Origin: Cercospora beticola
Lineage: Eukaryota; Ascomycota; Dothideomycetes; Mycosphaerellales; Mycosphaerellaceae
Assembly (NCBI RefSeq): GCF_033473495.1
Contig: NC_088937.1
Location: 3,720,001 to 3,784,000 of the forward strand
Reading direction: 5' to 3'
DNA length: 64,000 bases
In this document: positions 32,726-42,963 of the stretch, piece after piece
Position numbering within the stretch: the first letter of the stretch is position 1
Layout: each line of letters starts with the position of its first letter
Made by a program: the position numbers and the translations under genes
Notes under the pieces: model-generated
The model's database searches: none
Told to the model about the DNA's origin: nothing
Seen by the model: the letters and a program-made list of their open reading frames with translations, nothing else

Positions 32726-34613
32726 GTCGAAGGACAGTATGGAAGTGTGTACACGCTCTTCACGCCCACCTTTTGTGGTCCCCCAGGCCTTCTCGATATA
32801 TACTCACATGTCCGGTCGTCCTGCCTATTCGAGCATTGAGCCACGGCAGACGAGCCAAGGCATTTCGCTGAGCTACTCGCCCATGGCGCGCTCCCACTGG
32901 CTGCAGTGTGCGAAGGGGCGCGACGATCTCATCTTGGCCGTGGTGGTGTGCCTTGCACCGGCTATCAGCTTATTACAGATTGTGTGCATGTCTTGGCCTG
33001 CTTCTTGCGGCCTCGTGTCTGATAAGAGCCATGTGACTGGTTGGCGGACATGGGAGCGCGGCTGACGATGGCCTCGGACGCAGGTGCAAAAGCTTGGTCA
33101 GAGAGGCGAGATGCGAACGCGTCGTTCGAGAAGGGCGGCGAAGGTGGAACATGCCGTGGACGGCGGTGGCGATGGCGGCGATGGCGACGATGAGGTGGGA
33201 AGAGGTTGAGTTTGAGGGAGGCGAGATGATGATGTATGTCAAACCGCAGGCGATGGACGCGTCGCACATCCGCTGGCGCGCCAGTGCTCATGTTGACAGC
33301 AGCCGCGACAACACCACCTCACCATGTCGAGCTTGTACGCCGTGCGGTATTTCGTGTCGTTAACAGTGAGTGCTGTTGAGTGTCGCAACATCCTTCTCCA
33401 ATCACCGGCGCAATGCCAGTGAACTGATGAAAAATGAACTCGTCGCAGCGACGAGGGTGGCCATCAAAAATTGCGCCAGCTGAGCCCCCGAAGGAGATCA
33501 GATCCAGTCAGTCGCCGCGCTGTGCAATGCAGGACCTTCTGAATGGCTCTGGTATTCGTGTGCACCAGATGCCCCAACAAGGTCTGCCACATGTTAGCAT
33601 TCGTTCAAAGTGCAGGGTGCAAATAGGGTAGAACTCACAAGTATGCGGAAGAAAGAGGTTTCGAAGGAGAGGAAGGTTCTTATGCTGAGGAACTGCGCTA
33701 GCGCCCGCGGCAGCGGCCCGGTGCGGCTAGGCAGCAGCCTCAGTCGGACTGCCCAGCTGTCCATCAATTTGTGGGCGGGAATTTGATGGTCGCTCGACTG
33801 AGACCGCACTTTGTGTGCACTTTTGTGCACATCAGATTACGGCTCTGCGATATCCGACCCTACAATCCCGTCCAAACGGGTCGACGCCGCGATCTGGCAT
33901 AGCCCGACTGAAGGGTCCATCTATCGTCCAGAGCTCGTCGCCTTCGCCTTTGCCGATAGCAGAAATGGTGCACAGCGCCGGCCAGCGCCATTGCCTGCAG
34001 GATCGACGCTACTGTATATGGCACGACAAGCTTCACCGCAGTCTGGTTCCTCGTCGCCATGGAAATGCACTCTTGTGAAAGAGCTACAAATGGTTCAAAA
34101 GACAACGTGTGCCGAAGATGGCTACCGTCGCTCATGTCGTCAAGGGTCAGATGCCGGCTGGAAATCGTCCTGGACATCGCCGCGTCTGAAGAGGACAGTC
34201 TGGCCCGGAGTCGCCATTGGAAGCCATCTCTACGAAACACGACGGTGCTCAATTCTACGGGTGCAGCCGCCATGGCCGATATCAGCCGCAATTCTGCCCG
34301 CCTATGGGCTCTTTCACGCAGTGCCTTAGCTCCTTCATGCCGCCGACCATGTGTCTTAAACTGCATCAGGATTCTTGGCTAAATGGCGGATGCAGCAATA
34401 AATGGAAAAGAAGTCTCGAGGCCTCACGTCGTGGACTCTCTGCTAGTCCACAGACGCAACGCTATGAAATCGGGAGCAGGTGCAGGACATGTAGATCTGT
34501 CCCTCGTTCCTCACCTAGCACTGCTCTCTCACTATCCACCAGCTGGCCAGTGACGAAGAAATTCTCCAATCGTGATCAACCAGAGTAAGGCGCTGCACAC
34601 AGTGCTCGAAGAA
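32726..34613. other. 1.9-kb region with no convincing gene
   Basis: Start-proximal part is the nuclease promoter. A 168-codon minus frame (33860-34366) and a 172-codon plus frame (33811-34329) overlap each other and have no motifs. A short ATG frame at 33332 followed by a GTGAGT could be a small exon, but no partner exon is convincing. Confidence 0.4.
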
Positions 34614-35039
34614 ATGCATTATTTGCTCCTCCTTCCTCTCGTGTGGGCGCTTGCGCAGGCACAAGAGAATTGCGGACACGTACAAACCTGTCGCTTGGAG
34701 AATCCTTCTAATTATCCATGGAACGCAGCCATTGTACGCAATTCACCTTCTCTACACTTTCTGCCCGCAACAAGCCATCGACTAATTCCTCCCAAAGGAC
34801 TGTAGGAATAAAAGAATTTGCCAAGAAGACAACGCCTGTCAGGGCGGTCTGGAATGCAAGGATGGTGGATGTGTAAGTTACAGTGTGTGGGATGCTTTCG
34901 ATACATAGCTGATCCGCTCGCAGTACGAGAACGACTCCGCCATCACATGCTGGGTACGATGTTGCCATAAGTAACACGTGAAAGAGACCTCGACTCTTCA
35001 TCGCACAAGTATGGGAATACGGTGACGTCTGCAAGGTAG
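34614..35039 (+). CDS. Multi-exon small secreted cysteine-rich protein
   Basis: Exons 34614-34733, 34798-34872 and 34924-34953 join in phase 0 with GTACGC, GTAAGT and GTACGA donors. The last exon, taken here as 35010-35039, is uncertain because several acceptors are possible. MHYLLLLPLVWALAQAQ is a clean signal peptide. The mature part begins ENCGHVQTC, continues with DCRNKRICQ, NACQGGLECKDGGC and ends near AITCW, eight cysteines in about 55 residues. This compact cystine-rich design is typical of secreted effector-like or defence-like fungal peptides. No family recognised. A different splice at the 3' end would change only the last 10-20 residues. Confidence 0.55.
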
Positions 35040-35514
35040 TCGCTCCCTGACCAAGCGGGAAACCCGTCCTACCGCAACAGACACAGCCCCGACAGTCAGC
35101 AACTCGGCAGCTAAAAGCGTCCGTCGACTCCTCACCGCTGAAGGCTCGCACTACAGGCATCAAGCTCTAGGACATGAAAATCGTGCGCGGTGCATATGAG
35201 AGAAATGGTTGTCTCCTGTCGCAGCGCATGGTAGTACGGAACTTATTGAGGATAAGAATTGATTCCCTGCTCCAAAGATATTTCATTCGTTCCTGAGGTC
35301 TAGGCCCCAATAACTGCGCGAGAAGCAGGCTACCAGCCATCCCATCCTCCAAGGCGCAAGAACACTATATGCAGGGACGTGGATTCCCCACACGATCGCC
35401 ATTCCGCTAGTCTACAGTAAGTTCACGAACTGCGGGGCGCAACCACAGTTATTCCCATCGCCGTCGCCATCCTCTCGTCGACCTCGTCACCGTCACCGAC
35501 GCAACCTGTCCAGT
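35040..35514. other. Intergenic region upstream of the bZIP gene
   Basis: No copy of the cluster motif seen in the enzyme promoters was found here; only short frames. Confidence 0.4.
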
Positions 35515-37140
35515 ATGCCTTCCGACGAGGTCGCGGCGGAGACGAAGCTTCAACGCAAGAGAGCACGCGATCGTCGTGCGCAGCGTCTCGCGCGGGAGAG
35601 GACCAAAGCGCGCGTCGCCTCGCTGGAGTCTCTGGTGCAGGATATTGTGCAGAGCGACACCGACGGAAGCAATGCTGTGCTCCTCCGCGAGGTGGCAATG
35701 GTGAAGGAGCAGCGCGATCAGTATGCAACGGCGCTGCAGCACATCGCCAAATTCGTGGCCTCGCACCTCGCTTCGCAGACCACTCCCGCCGTTTCGGGCG
35801 CGCAGTGCCACATTCTCGAAGACTTGCTTCCATCACCCACCCCGGTTGGTGCGTCAGTATCCCTACGCCCGCCGAGCCCATGCGACCAACGTGCCGAGCA
35901 CTGCATTGGGATCCACGACAGCTGCCATGCTTCACAGCCGACTCCCGAGCACAATGGCAGCACACTGCTAGACATACCCGCCCTGGACCCGCTGGCCGAG
36001 CTGACCTCGATTGATGGACCAAGAGACTCATGCCTCATCGCTGCACAAGGCGACACTGCACATGAGCCGACGGATGCCGGGACGCTGGCGACACATGAGT
36101 CTTCGATGCAGACGGAAGCCTCGATTGCCACCTGTCATTGTGAGCCGGCACAGGATCTGCCCGATCGTGCACCGGAGAATCGCTGGCGTAGAGTGAAAGA
36201 GAGCCTGGCGAAAAGCACACAAGTCGAGTTGCACAAGGGACTCCTCGCCGAGGCCATCGACGATGACATCCCAGTGCGTGCTGTGCTGGAAGGCTGGCAC
36301 GCGGCGGAGAAGTTTTGGGGTTTGACCGAACTTACACTGCTGTGGCAGATCTTACGTGGGATGGACGAGGCCATATTTGCGCGCGACAGTGGCCCCGTGG
36401 AACGAATCGCATGCCTTCGAATCGTGTACCACCGCCTTGTCTTCCTCTGCGAATCACGGCCAGGTAGGAACGCAAGTCTGCCCTCCTGGTATTTTCCAAG
36501 GTTTGTTCTGCATCTCTCGAGTCTGCAATACGGACATCCCGCTGACCACAATGCATCAGACCCTCGCAAGATCTTCCACATGCCAATGCGATTGATTTCA
36601 TTGTTTAGTAAGTCCTCCACGGGTATAGATGATGCTTTGAGGCCGTGGCAATGACTGTGGTACAGGCCTGGCGTGCGTGAGCGATTCGTGATCCATCAGC
36701 ATCGGTATTGCTCCAATTCCTATTGGGAGACCTTCGCCCGCCAATTGCGATTTTTATGGCCATACTCGCAACGGGACTGCTACTTGACGCTCGGGGATGC
36801 GTACAAAATCTCACCGTTCTTCGACAAATCTGTTGGCGACATCAAACGATGGACGTTGGATTCCGATTTTTTCTCTGTCTATCCAGAGCTGTCAAGCGAC
36901 ATACCCATGTACAATGGTGTGCCGCGGAGTCTGTCAATAGTCCAGCCGCAGAAGGCGAGAGCGTGGAGAGACGGCCAGGAGAGGTTGGGAAGCATACGAT
37001 CGCATGCTGCCTCAACGACCTACAGTAACAGCAGCGCGTCGATGCGTGGTGTGGAGACTGATCTGTGGTTCGATACGAACAGCGATATTGGCTTCAATGC
37101 TACGATATTTGACCCTACCTGGGAACTTCCTACAATCTGA
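35515..37140 (+). CDS. bZIP transcription factor with DUF3425-like C-terminus
   Basis: Exons 35515-36500, 36560-36607 and 36666-37140. The basic region RKRARDRRAQRLARERTKAR (residues about 14-33) and following ASLESLVQDIV heptads define a bZIP. The C-terminal third matches the DUF3425 domain of fungal bZIP factors: LPSWYFPRPSQDLPHANAID, then PGVRERFVIHQ, RQLRFLWPY and ISPFFDKSVGD. The first intron (GTTTGT/CATCAG) is clear. The second uses the excellent donor A/GTAAGT, and joining it to the acceptor at 36665 creates TAG where the family has Trp (FIV-W-PGVR). So the reading frame is closed at codon 345 in this model. Without that stop the protein would be 501 residues. It may control the metabolic genes next to it. 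Confidence 0.75.
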
Positions 37141-37542
37141 GTTCAAGAGAGCATACACGAATTGTCGACAAATGGCAATCATGTGAGGGGAGCAGAATGA
37201 GAAGGTACGTACGAAGGTGATCCCAATCATTGCGGGGTTCTCTGCCGAGGTCACGGATCTGTCTGCGCTATGTGCAGTCAGTCATAGCCTTGGGCGCACA
37301 CCAGGCGCTGCGCCTGTGATCAAGTGTGCACACTGGGTACGTCTTTACGCATGTTGTTCTAATTCTACACTGCATTGCGTGCCAGCACTGACTCGCTTGG
37401 GTTATCTCTCACATAGGCCCTACAAGCTGCCTTTTCCCCACGAATCAAGGCATCCCACTACTGGCAAGCCGCGTCAAATGCTCAGCCTTCCGAACTACCA
37501 CACACACTCCTCGGACTCGCTGTCGCTTGCGGATCGGAAAAC
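37141..37542. other. Promoter region of the ketopantoate-reductase-like gene
   Basis: Contains the GCACTGACTC motif at 37385; no gene seen. Confidence 0.4.
37385..37395 (+). promoter_or_regulatory. Candidate bZIP-type site upstream of the ketopantoate-reductase-like gene
   Basis: GCACTGACTCG, about 150 bp before the ATG at 37543. Matches the GC(A/G)CTGACTC core shared by the cluster promoters, with G in place of the last A of TGACTCA. Confidence 0.4.
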
Positions 37543-38550
37543 ATGTCTCATAATGTGGCCATCTACGGAACAGGAGCGATCGGATGTTGTTGCGCGTACG
37601 TCCTCACCCAAGCAGGATGCAACGTTACCGTGATCTGTCGGTCGAATCATGATGAGATTAAGGCTGGTGGCATCACCATCGACGCGGAGCTCTGGGGGAA
37701 GGGGCTGGCTTGCCATCCACGCGTCGTGCGAACCCCAAAGGAGGCAGTACAGTCAGGCGAATTCGATTTCGTGCTAGTGACAGTGAAGGCACTGCCAGGG
37801 ACTGGAGTTCCGGCGGCGATCGCTCCCATCGTGACCGAGAGCAAGACGACCATTGTGCTCGCGCAAAACGGTATCGGCATCGAAGCCGAGCATGCCAAGG
37901 CCTTCCCCAACAACACGCTATTATCGTGTAGCGTCCTCATGCCCGCCGAGCAAGTTCGACCAGGACACGTCGTTGGAGTGTGGTTCGAACATCTCGAGAT
38001 CGGGACATTTCCCAGTGAAGCGTACACCGCGAGTGCTGTGGCCAGGCAGTCCGCAGAACTTTGGACATCCACCTGGAAACTGGGGGGAGGAAATGCAACA
38101 TTGTACCATGACATCCAGGAGCGAAGATGGACCAAATTGTTGATGAATGCCACCTACAATCCCATCGCCGCACTCACGCTGTGTCGCAACACGGCATTCT
38201 TCGGGCTGGGCGAGGAAGCTGTACATCTTTTCCGAGAGGTTCAGAATGAAATTATTGCAGTAGCGAACGCACTCGGGTACTCCGCCGTCAATAGAACTCT
38301 AGCCGATGAACATATTAAGCTCACCACGGATCGGATGGGGACAGAAGGTACAGAACCTAGCATGCTCACGGATATCTTGCGCGCCAGACCTACAGAGTAT
38401 CAGGTAATACTGGAGAATCCAGTGCGCATTGCGAATCGTCTGGGCGTTCCTATACCACGGCTACACACACTCTACGTGCTGATGAAGGGCTTGGATGCTG
38501 CGATTACGCGGAGAACGCCAGGGATGTCGTTGCTTGGTACTCAGATATAA
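37543..38550 (+). CDS. Ketopantoate reductase-like oxidoreductase (ApbA/PanE family)
   Basis: A 335-residue single-exon protein. The family reduces 2-keto acids such as 2-dehydropantoate with NADPH. AIYGTGAIGCCCAYVL is the N-terminal NADPH-binding GxGxxG. VLVTVKALPG and VLAQNGIGIEAE are the conserved mid-domain segments. The lysine and asparagine in RRWTKLLMNATYNPIAALT are the expected active-site residues. Length and domain order are normal for PanE-like enzymes. As a cluster member with a dehydratase and an aldolase, it probably acts on a pathway-specific keto acid rather than in pantothenate synthesis; that is inference. The promoter carries a candidate bZIP site. Confidence 0.88.
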   Translation: MSHNVAIYGTGAIGCCCAYVLTQAGCNVTVICRSNHDEIKAGGITIDAELWGKGLACHPRVVRTPKEAVQSGEFDFVLVTVKALPGTGVPAAIAPIVTESKTTIVLAQNGIGIEAEHAKAFPNNTLLSCSVLMPAEQVRPGHVVGVWFEHLEIGTFPSEAYTASAVARQSAELWTSTWKLGGGNATLYHDIQERRWTKLLMNATYNPIAALTLCRNTAFFGLGEEAVHLFREVQNEIIAVANALGYSAVNRTLADEHIKLTTDRMGTEGTEPSMLTDILRARPTEYQVILENPVRIANRLGVPIPRLHTLYVLMKGLDAAITRRTPGMSLLGTQI

Positions 38551-39079
38551 ATGTGAGGTGTCAAGAGACGGCACTATCTAAGCGATTACTCACAGCGATG
38601 GTGCGAAGCACTTGCTAGTTCCCTTTGTTCAAAGAGCAGAGATGCGGTCGGTTTGATAACGACTGAACCTATTACCCAACATGTTGGCATATGGCGAGGT
38701 TGAATTGCAACTTCCAATCGTTGCAAGTGCAAGGTCGGTGCATGATGGATCAGTGGCTTTGTCTTGGCGGAGTGACAATTCCTATCAGTGTCGTTTGGCG
38801 ACTTATCACCAAAGACATTCTTTGCCCCCAACGTCTGGAACAGATGGAGGTCTCACGATGCATTCACACAATGCATTCGAAAACGCCCTTCTCTGGATGC
38901 CAATCTTGCTCGTTGAGCCAACCCACTTGCTTGCGCTGACTTGATCGCGCTGACTTGACCGCGCTGACTCACCAGCCTCTCCAAATTGACCTGGTACTGG
39001 TTGCGACGAACGTAGCATGCACATACGAAATTTCATCTTTCATCTTTGAATCTGAATCTATAACGCTCCTCTTTCCACC
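38551..39079. other. Promoter region of the class II aldolase gene
   Basis: Contains a triple 14-bp direct repeat ending in TGACTCA (listed separately); no gene seen. Confidence 0.45.
38933..38971 (+). promoter_or_regulatory. Triple GCGCTGAC repeat with a perfect TGACTCA
   Basis: Three GCGCTGACT units start at 38933, 38947 and 38961, spaced exactly 14 bp; the last reads GCGCTGACTCA. It lies about 110 bp before the aldolase ATG. TGACTCA is the classic AP-1/Gcn4-type bZIP site. Confidence 0.55.
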
Positions 39080-40007
39080 ATGCCAGCTCAAACCAACAAT
39101 GTAGGCGGTGGGCATTCACCCAAAACCGACGGTAGTAATGACAGAGCTCCGCAGAACACGGCCAATCGAGGCGAAATGGGTGAATTCCCGTACCCACCTA
39201 CATTCGACGATAAGCACGAAGAGCGCGAATATCTCAAGGGACGTCTTGCTGCAGCATTCAGGATCTTTGGCAAGTACGGCTACGACGAAGGCGTCGCTGG
39301 CCATATCACTGTACGCGACCCGGTAGACCCTACCACGTTCTGGGTGAACCCTTTTGGAAAGCCATTCGCGCTTATGAAGAGGAGTGATCTGATCCAAATC
39401 AATCACACTGGCGAAGTAATTGGCGGCGGTAAGAACCGATTATTGAACAAAGCAGCATACATGATCCATGCGGCTATCCATGAGGCTCGACCAGATGTCA
39501 CATGTGCTGCCCACAGCCACTCATTCTTCGGACGGACATGGTGTACACTCGGCAGGAAGGTCGACACGCTCACCCAAGACGCATGCGCTTTTCATGACGA
39601 TCATGTCGTCTATGATCGTTTCAACGGCGTGGTATTCGCGGAGTCAGAAGGTCAAAGCATTGCCAAATGTCTGGGGAACAAAAAGGCTGCATTGCTGCAG
39701 AATCACGGTATTCTGACCACCGGTAAGACAATTGAAGAGGTTCGTTGCGAAGTCTGAAGGACTCGTGCTCATGGACTGACTCTATGAGCAGACGGTTTTC
39801 TGGTTCGTCTCCCTCGACAAGTGCTGTCATACGCAACTGTTGGCCGAAGCTGCCGCGGCATCAAGAGGAGAGAAGCCAATCCCTATTGGCGAAGAGGAAG
39901 CTGTTTACACACACAAAAGTGTTGGCGATGCGCGTGTAGGGTGGTTCTCTGGTCAGCCTATGTTCGAATTGATACACGAAGAAACGAAGGGCGATTACTT
40001 GAATTGA
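39080..40007 (+). CDS. Class II aldolase/adducin-domain protein
   Basis: Two exons, 39080-39739 and 39792-40007, with a 52-nt intron (GTTCGT / gagcag), 291 residues. The family cleaves or forms C-C bonds, or decarboxylates, using a zinc ion held by histidines. GYDEGVAGHITVRDP and FWVNPFGKPFALM open the domain. CAAHSHSFFGRTW supplies the metal-binding His pair, and AALLQNHGILTTGKTIEE contains the third histidine. The C-terminal exon continues VFWFVSLDKCCHTQLLAEAA as in fungal homologues. Cytosolic, no targeting signal. Its gene lies between the reductase and the monooxygenase, all on the plus strand. The true substrate is unknown; some fungal relatives are annotated only by domain. Confidence 0.87.
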
Positions 40008-40488
40008 TAGGCTTTTTGATGTAATGCTTAGGTCTGAGATCGAACATTGTCCAAATCTTCAGTTGTGCCATCAAAGGCTGTTACGAGTTCGGTGTCATCC
40101 GGCTGATGCTGAGAGCGATCGGCGAAGTACCAATGTGGCAAGGACTCGACGGCGTGTGCCAGCAGCAGATGCAAAACCATAGGCGTTGAACACTTGACGA
40201 CCTGATATGTACCCCTGAGTGTCAGCACATGACCCACGCAGGGTCTCGCGGCCGGTCGGAGGAAGCACTGCGCTGAGTCAACTGAGCGACTCAGCGCCAG
40301 CGTAGATCGTTGACGCAGCTAAGAGGGCACAATTTGCGGGGCTATGCCCTGATCAAGTGTCCGTCCAAATCAATAGCACTCAATACTTACTGTATCTATC
40401 TCGGGCACAAGAACCAGTGCATACTCTCAAGCAGAGGTGACACTGAAGTGCACGCATTCCATTGGAGCAAAAATCTCTTGCATCGAGT
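40008..40488. other. Promoter region of the flavin monooxygenase gene
   Basis: Contains the inverted repeat listed separately. A 69-codon minus frame (40028-40237) is open but unsupported. Confidence 0.4.
40270..40297. promoter_or_regulatory. Perfect 10-bp inverted repeat containing TGAGTCA
   Basis: GCGCTGAGTC at 40270-40279 and its exact reverse complement GACTCAGCGC at 40288-40297, with an 8-bp spacer, about 190-220 bp before the monooxygenase ATG. The left arm extends to TGAGTCA, a full AP-1/Gcn4-type site. Confidence 0.55.
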
Positions 40489-42347
40489 ATGGCTTCACAA
40501 TCAGCGACCAATGGCAACCCTACCAAAGCCAAGAAGACACACCACAATGCTATCGTTGTTGGTGGAGGCTTCAGCGGTCTACGAGCACTGTACGAAGTTC
40601 AGAAGCAAGGATACGAAGGGCAGGCTTTCGAAGCTGGAAGTGGCATAGGAGGAGTATGTCGTCGCTGCCAGGACACAGAGTCGCTGCTAACTTCTTGCAG
40701 ACGTGGTACTGGAATCGCTATCCTGGCGCACGCACCGACAGTGAGAGTTGGGTCTTTATCTTTAGCTTCCTCAACGAGGTTGGCATGGAGTGGGTGTGGA
40801 AGGAGCGTTATCCGCAACAAGCCGAAGTCGAAGAATATCTGAACAAGCTGGCCGACCATCTCAAGCTGAGGGACAGCATTCAGCTGAACACGACTGTCGA
40901 GGCGGCACGGCGTGATGAGCAGCGGAATCTTTGGGTTGTCAAAACATCCGATGGCATCGAGCACACCTGCAAATTCCTGATAACTGGAACTGGGCCTCTC
41001 GCAACGCCAGTGGAGCCCCCTTTCACAGGACTTGCGAACTTCAAAGGAGAGTGGTATCGTACAGGAACCTGGCCAGATAATAAAGTGTCATTCGCGGGTA
41101 AGCGCGTAGCAGTCGTTGGAACTGGAGCTACCGGAGTACAAGTTATCCCTATCGTTGCCCATAGCGCCAAGCAGCTTACTGTGTTCCAAAGGACTCCAAA
41201 CTACGTTATCCCAGGACGAAATCATCCCCTAACGCCAGAGCAAATGAGCGAGATTACGCGTGACTACAAAGAGATTAAACTTCGAGCATTGTCACAGGCC
41301 TGGGGTTTCGACATGGTAGATTCTCAACAATTATACGACATGATCAAGGATGACTCGAACGAAGTTCAGCGGGTGCTAGAAGGCGGCTGGGAGAAAGGCG
41401 GCTTCCGCTATTTCTTCGAGTCGTTCGCTGATCTACTAACTGACGAGGAGTGTAACCGGACCGTGGCGGACTTTATTCGTCGCAAGGTCAAATCCGTGGT
41501 AAAGGATCCGGAAACTGCAGAACTCCTCTGCCCGGACTATCCTGTCATTGCTAAACGTCCTCCACTCGGTCATCACTACTACGAGGCCTATAACAAGCCC
41601 AACGTACGCTTGGTAGATGTTAGCAAGAACCCGATTCAAGATGTCACACCAGTCGGGATCAAGACTGCAAACGAGGAGTATGAGTTCGACATGATCATCT
41701 TTGCTTTGGGTAGGGCTGTTTCATAACCCCCACAACGGTGCTTGCTGACATGTATACCTTCCAGGTTTTGATGCTGTAACCGGTACCCTCGCCAGAATCG
41801 ACATCCGAAACGATAAGGATGAAAAACTTGGTGACGTTTTCAACCAGGACCTCCAGATCAACCTAGGTGTTACTGTTCCATCGTTCCCAAATCTCTTCAT
41901 GATCTTCGTAAGTGACTGTATAAAATTGGCGAGCAGCCTTCGAGCTCCAGATCTCGAAATATCGCTAACATCTCTTCACACTACTTCTAGGGCCCAACAA
42001 GCGCTTTCGCGAATTCTCCAATGATCATCGACATAACCTCGGACTGGGTGGGGCAAACTCTCAAGTGGATGAAGGAGAACAACAAGGACCGTTGCGAGTC
42101 AACGGCAGACGGCGCTCAGAAATGGAGCGATCATGTCAGACTGGTCTACAACATGCTCGTCATTGCCAAACATGCGGGGTCCGTCACCAATTGGATGGTC
42201 GGCAGCAATGTGCCTGGCAAGAATGTGACGCCGATCTTCTACTATGGTGGCGTTCCCGCTTTCCACAAGGCACTTACGACGGAGAGGGAGGAAGGATATC
42301 CGGGGCATAAATTCGAGCAACGTAATACGTCCATCGGAGCAGCATAG
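40489..42347 (+). CDS. Baeyer-Villiger-type flavin monooxygenase
   Basis: Four exons: 40489-40653, 40701-41709, 41765-41907, 41991-42347; all in phase, 557 residues. The family uses FAD and NADPH to insert oxygen next to a ketone (ester or lactone formation) or to oxidise heteroatoms. AIVVGGGFSGLRALYEV is the FAD-binding motif. TWYWNRYPGARTDSES matches cyclohexanone-monooxygenase-like enzymes, and VAVVGTGATGVQVIP is the NADPH motif. The Baeyer-Villiger fingerprint is present as FKGEWYRTGTWP, but the usual central His is Arg (codon 41058-41060). FGPTSAFAN follows the last splice. In the cluster it could open a cyclic or acyclic ketone ahead of the two hydrolases. Substrate unknown. Confidence 0.9.
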
Positions 42348-42963
42348 CCACGAGGCTCCCTCTCGGTCACCGTAGCGCTGGGGGCGACTTTCGAATTGTC
42401 CTTATGTTTATCTGCACTGCGATTCTGGGAAAATCCATAGCTACTCTCTACCTGATTTGTCGTGATGCTGCCAACCAATGCCCTGTCTTGGTTTTCTATC
42501 ACGGCAGTGATCTATGCAAAATGTTGGCCAAGCAGCCGTGCTGTCAGTAGCTGTAATTATTTCACCCATTGTGCCTATCGCTCTTGCATCAACAGCGAAG
42601 TCAATAGCGATCAATCAAAAACATCGATTCAAGCCAGCTTCGCACGGTGAAGTGGATATGACAAGCGCCACAACTTGACGCCCAGCCTTCCACCCATTGC
42701 ACTGCAGATACCGACCCAGTGAAGTTCCACATGGTGTCACTCAAAGTGCCGAGGAAGGTTTTGACTTTGGTCATTCTTCGTGAAATTCCCACTCAGGCCT
42801 TTGAGAGTCAGCGCCGATGACACAGCTCTTAGCAAGCCAAGCGCAACCACGCCATCCGAACAGCTACAGCAATCATTGCGGGGCTTCAAGCCTTGCACAG
42901 CGCGTTGTCTTGCGAACGGAGCAGAGAACAGCACGTCTCACAACGTTGTCAACAGTTCTAAAT
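42348..42963. other. Promoter region of the dihydroxyacid dehydratase gene
   Basis: Contains a candidate bZIP site at 42804; the frame of the dehydratase is open back to 42817 but with no supporting ATG context. Confidence 0.4.
42804..42814 (-). promoter_or_regulatory. Candidate bZIP-type site upstream of the dehydratase
   Basis: On the minus strand this reads GCGCTGACTCT, ten of eleven bases equal to the aldolase site, about 150 bp before the ATG at 42964. Confidence 0.4.

Noticed and set aside
33811..34366. 172-aa plus and 168-aa minus frames over the same bases
   Set aside because: Mutually overlapping, Arg/Ser-rich, no domain or signal; neither is favoured.
40028..40237. 69-aa minus-strand frame in the monooxygenase promoter
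   Set aside because: No start context or family resemblance; could be an old gene fragment but nothing confirms it.
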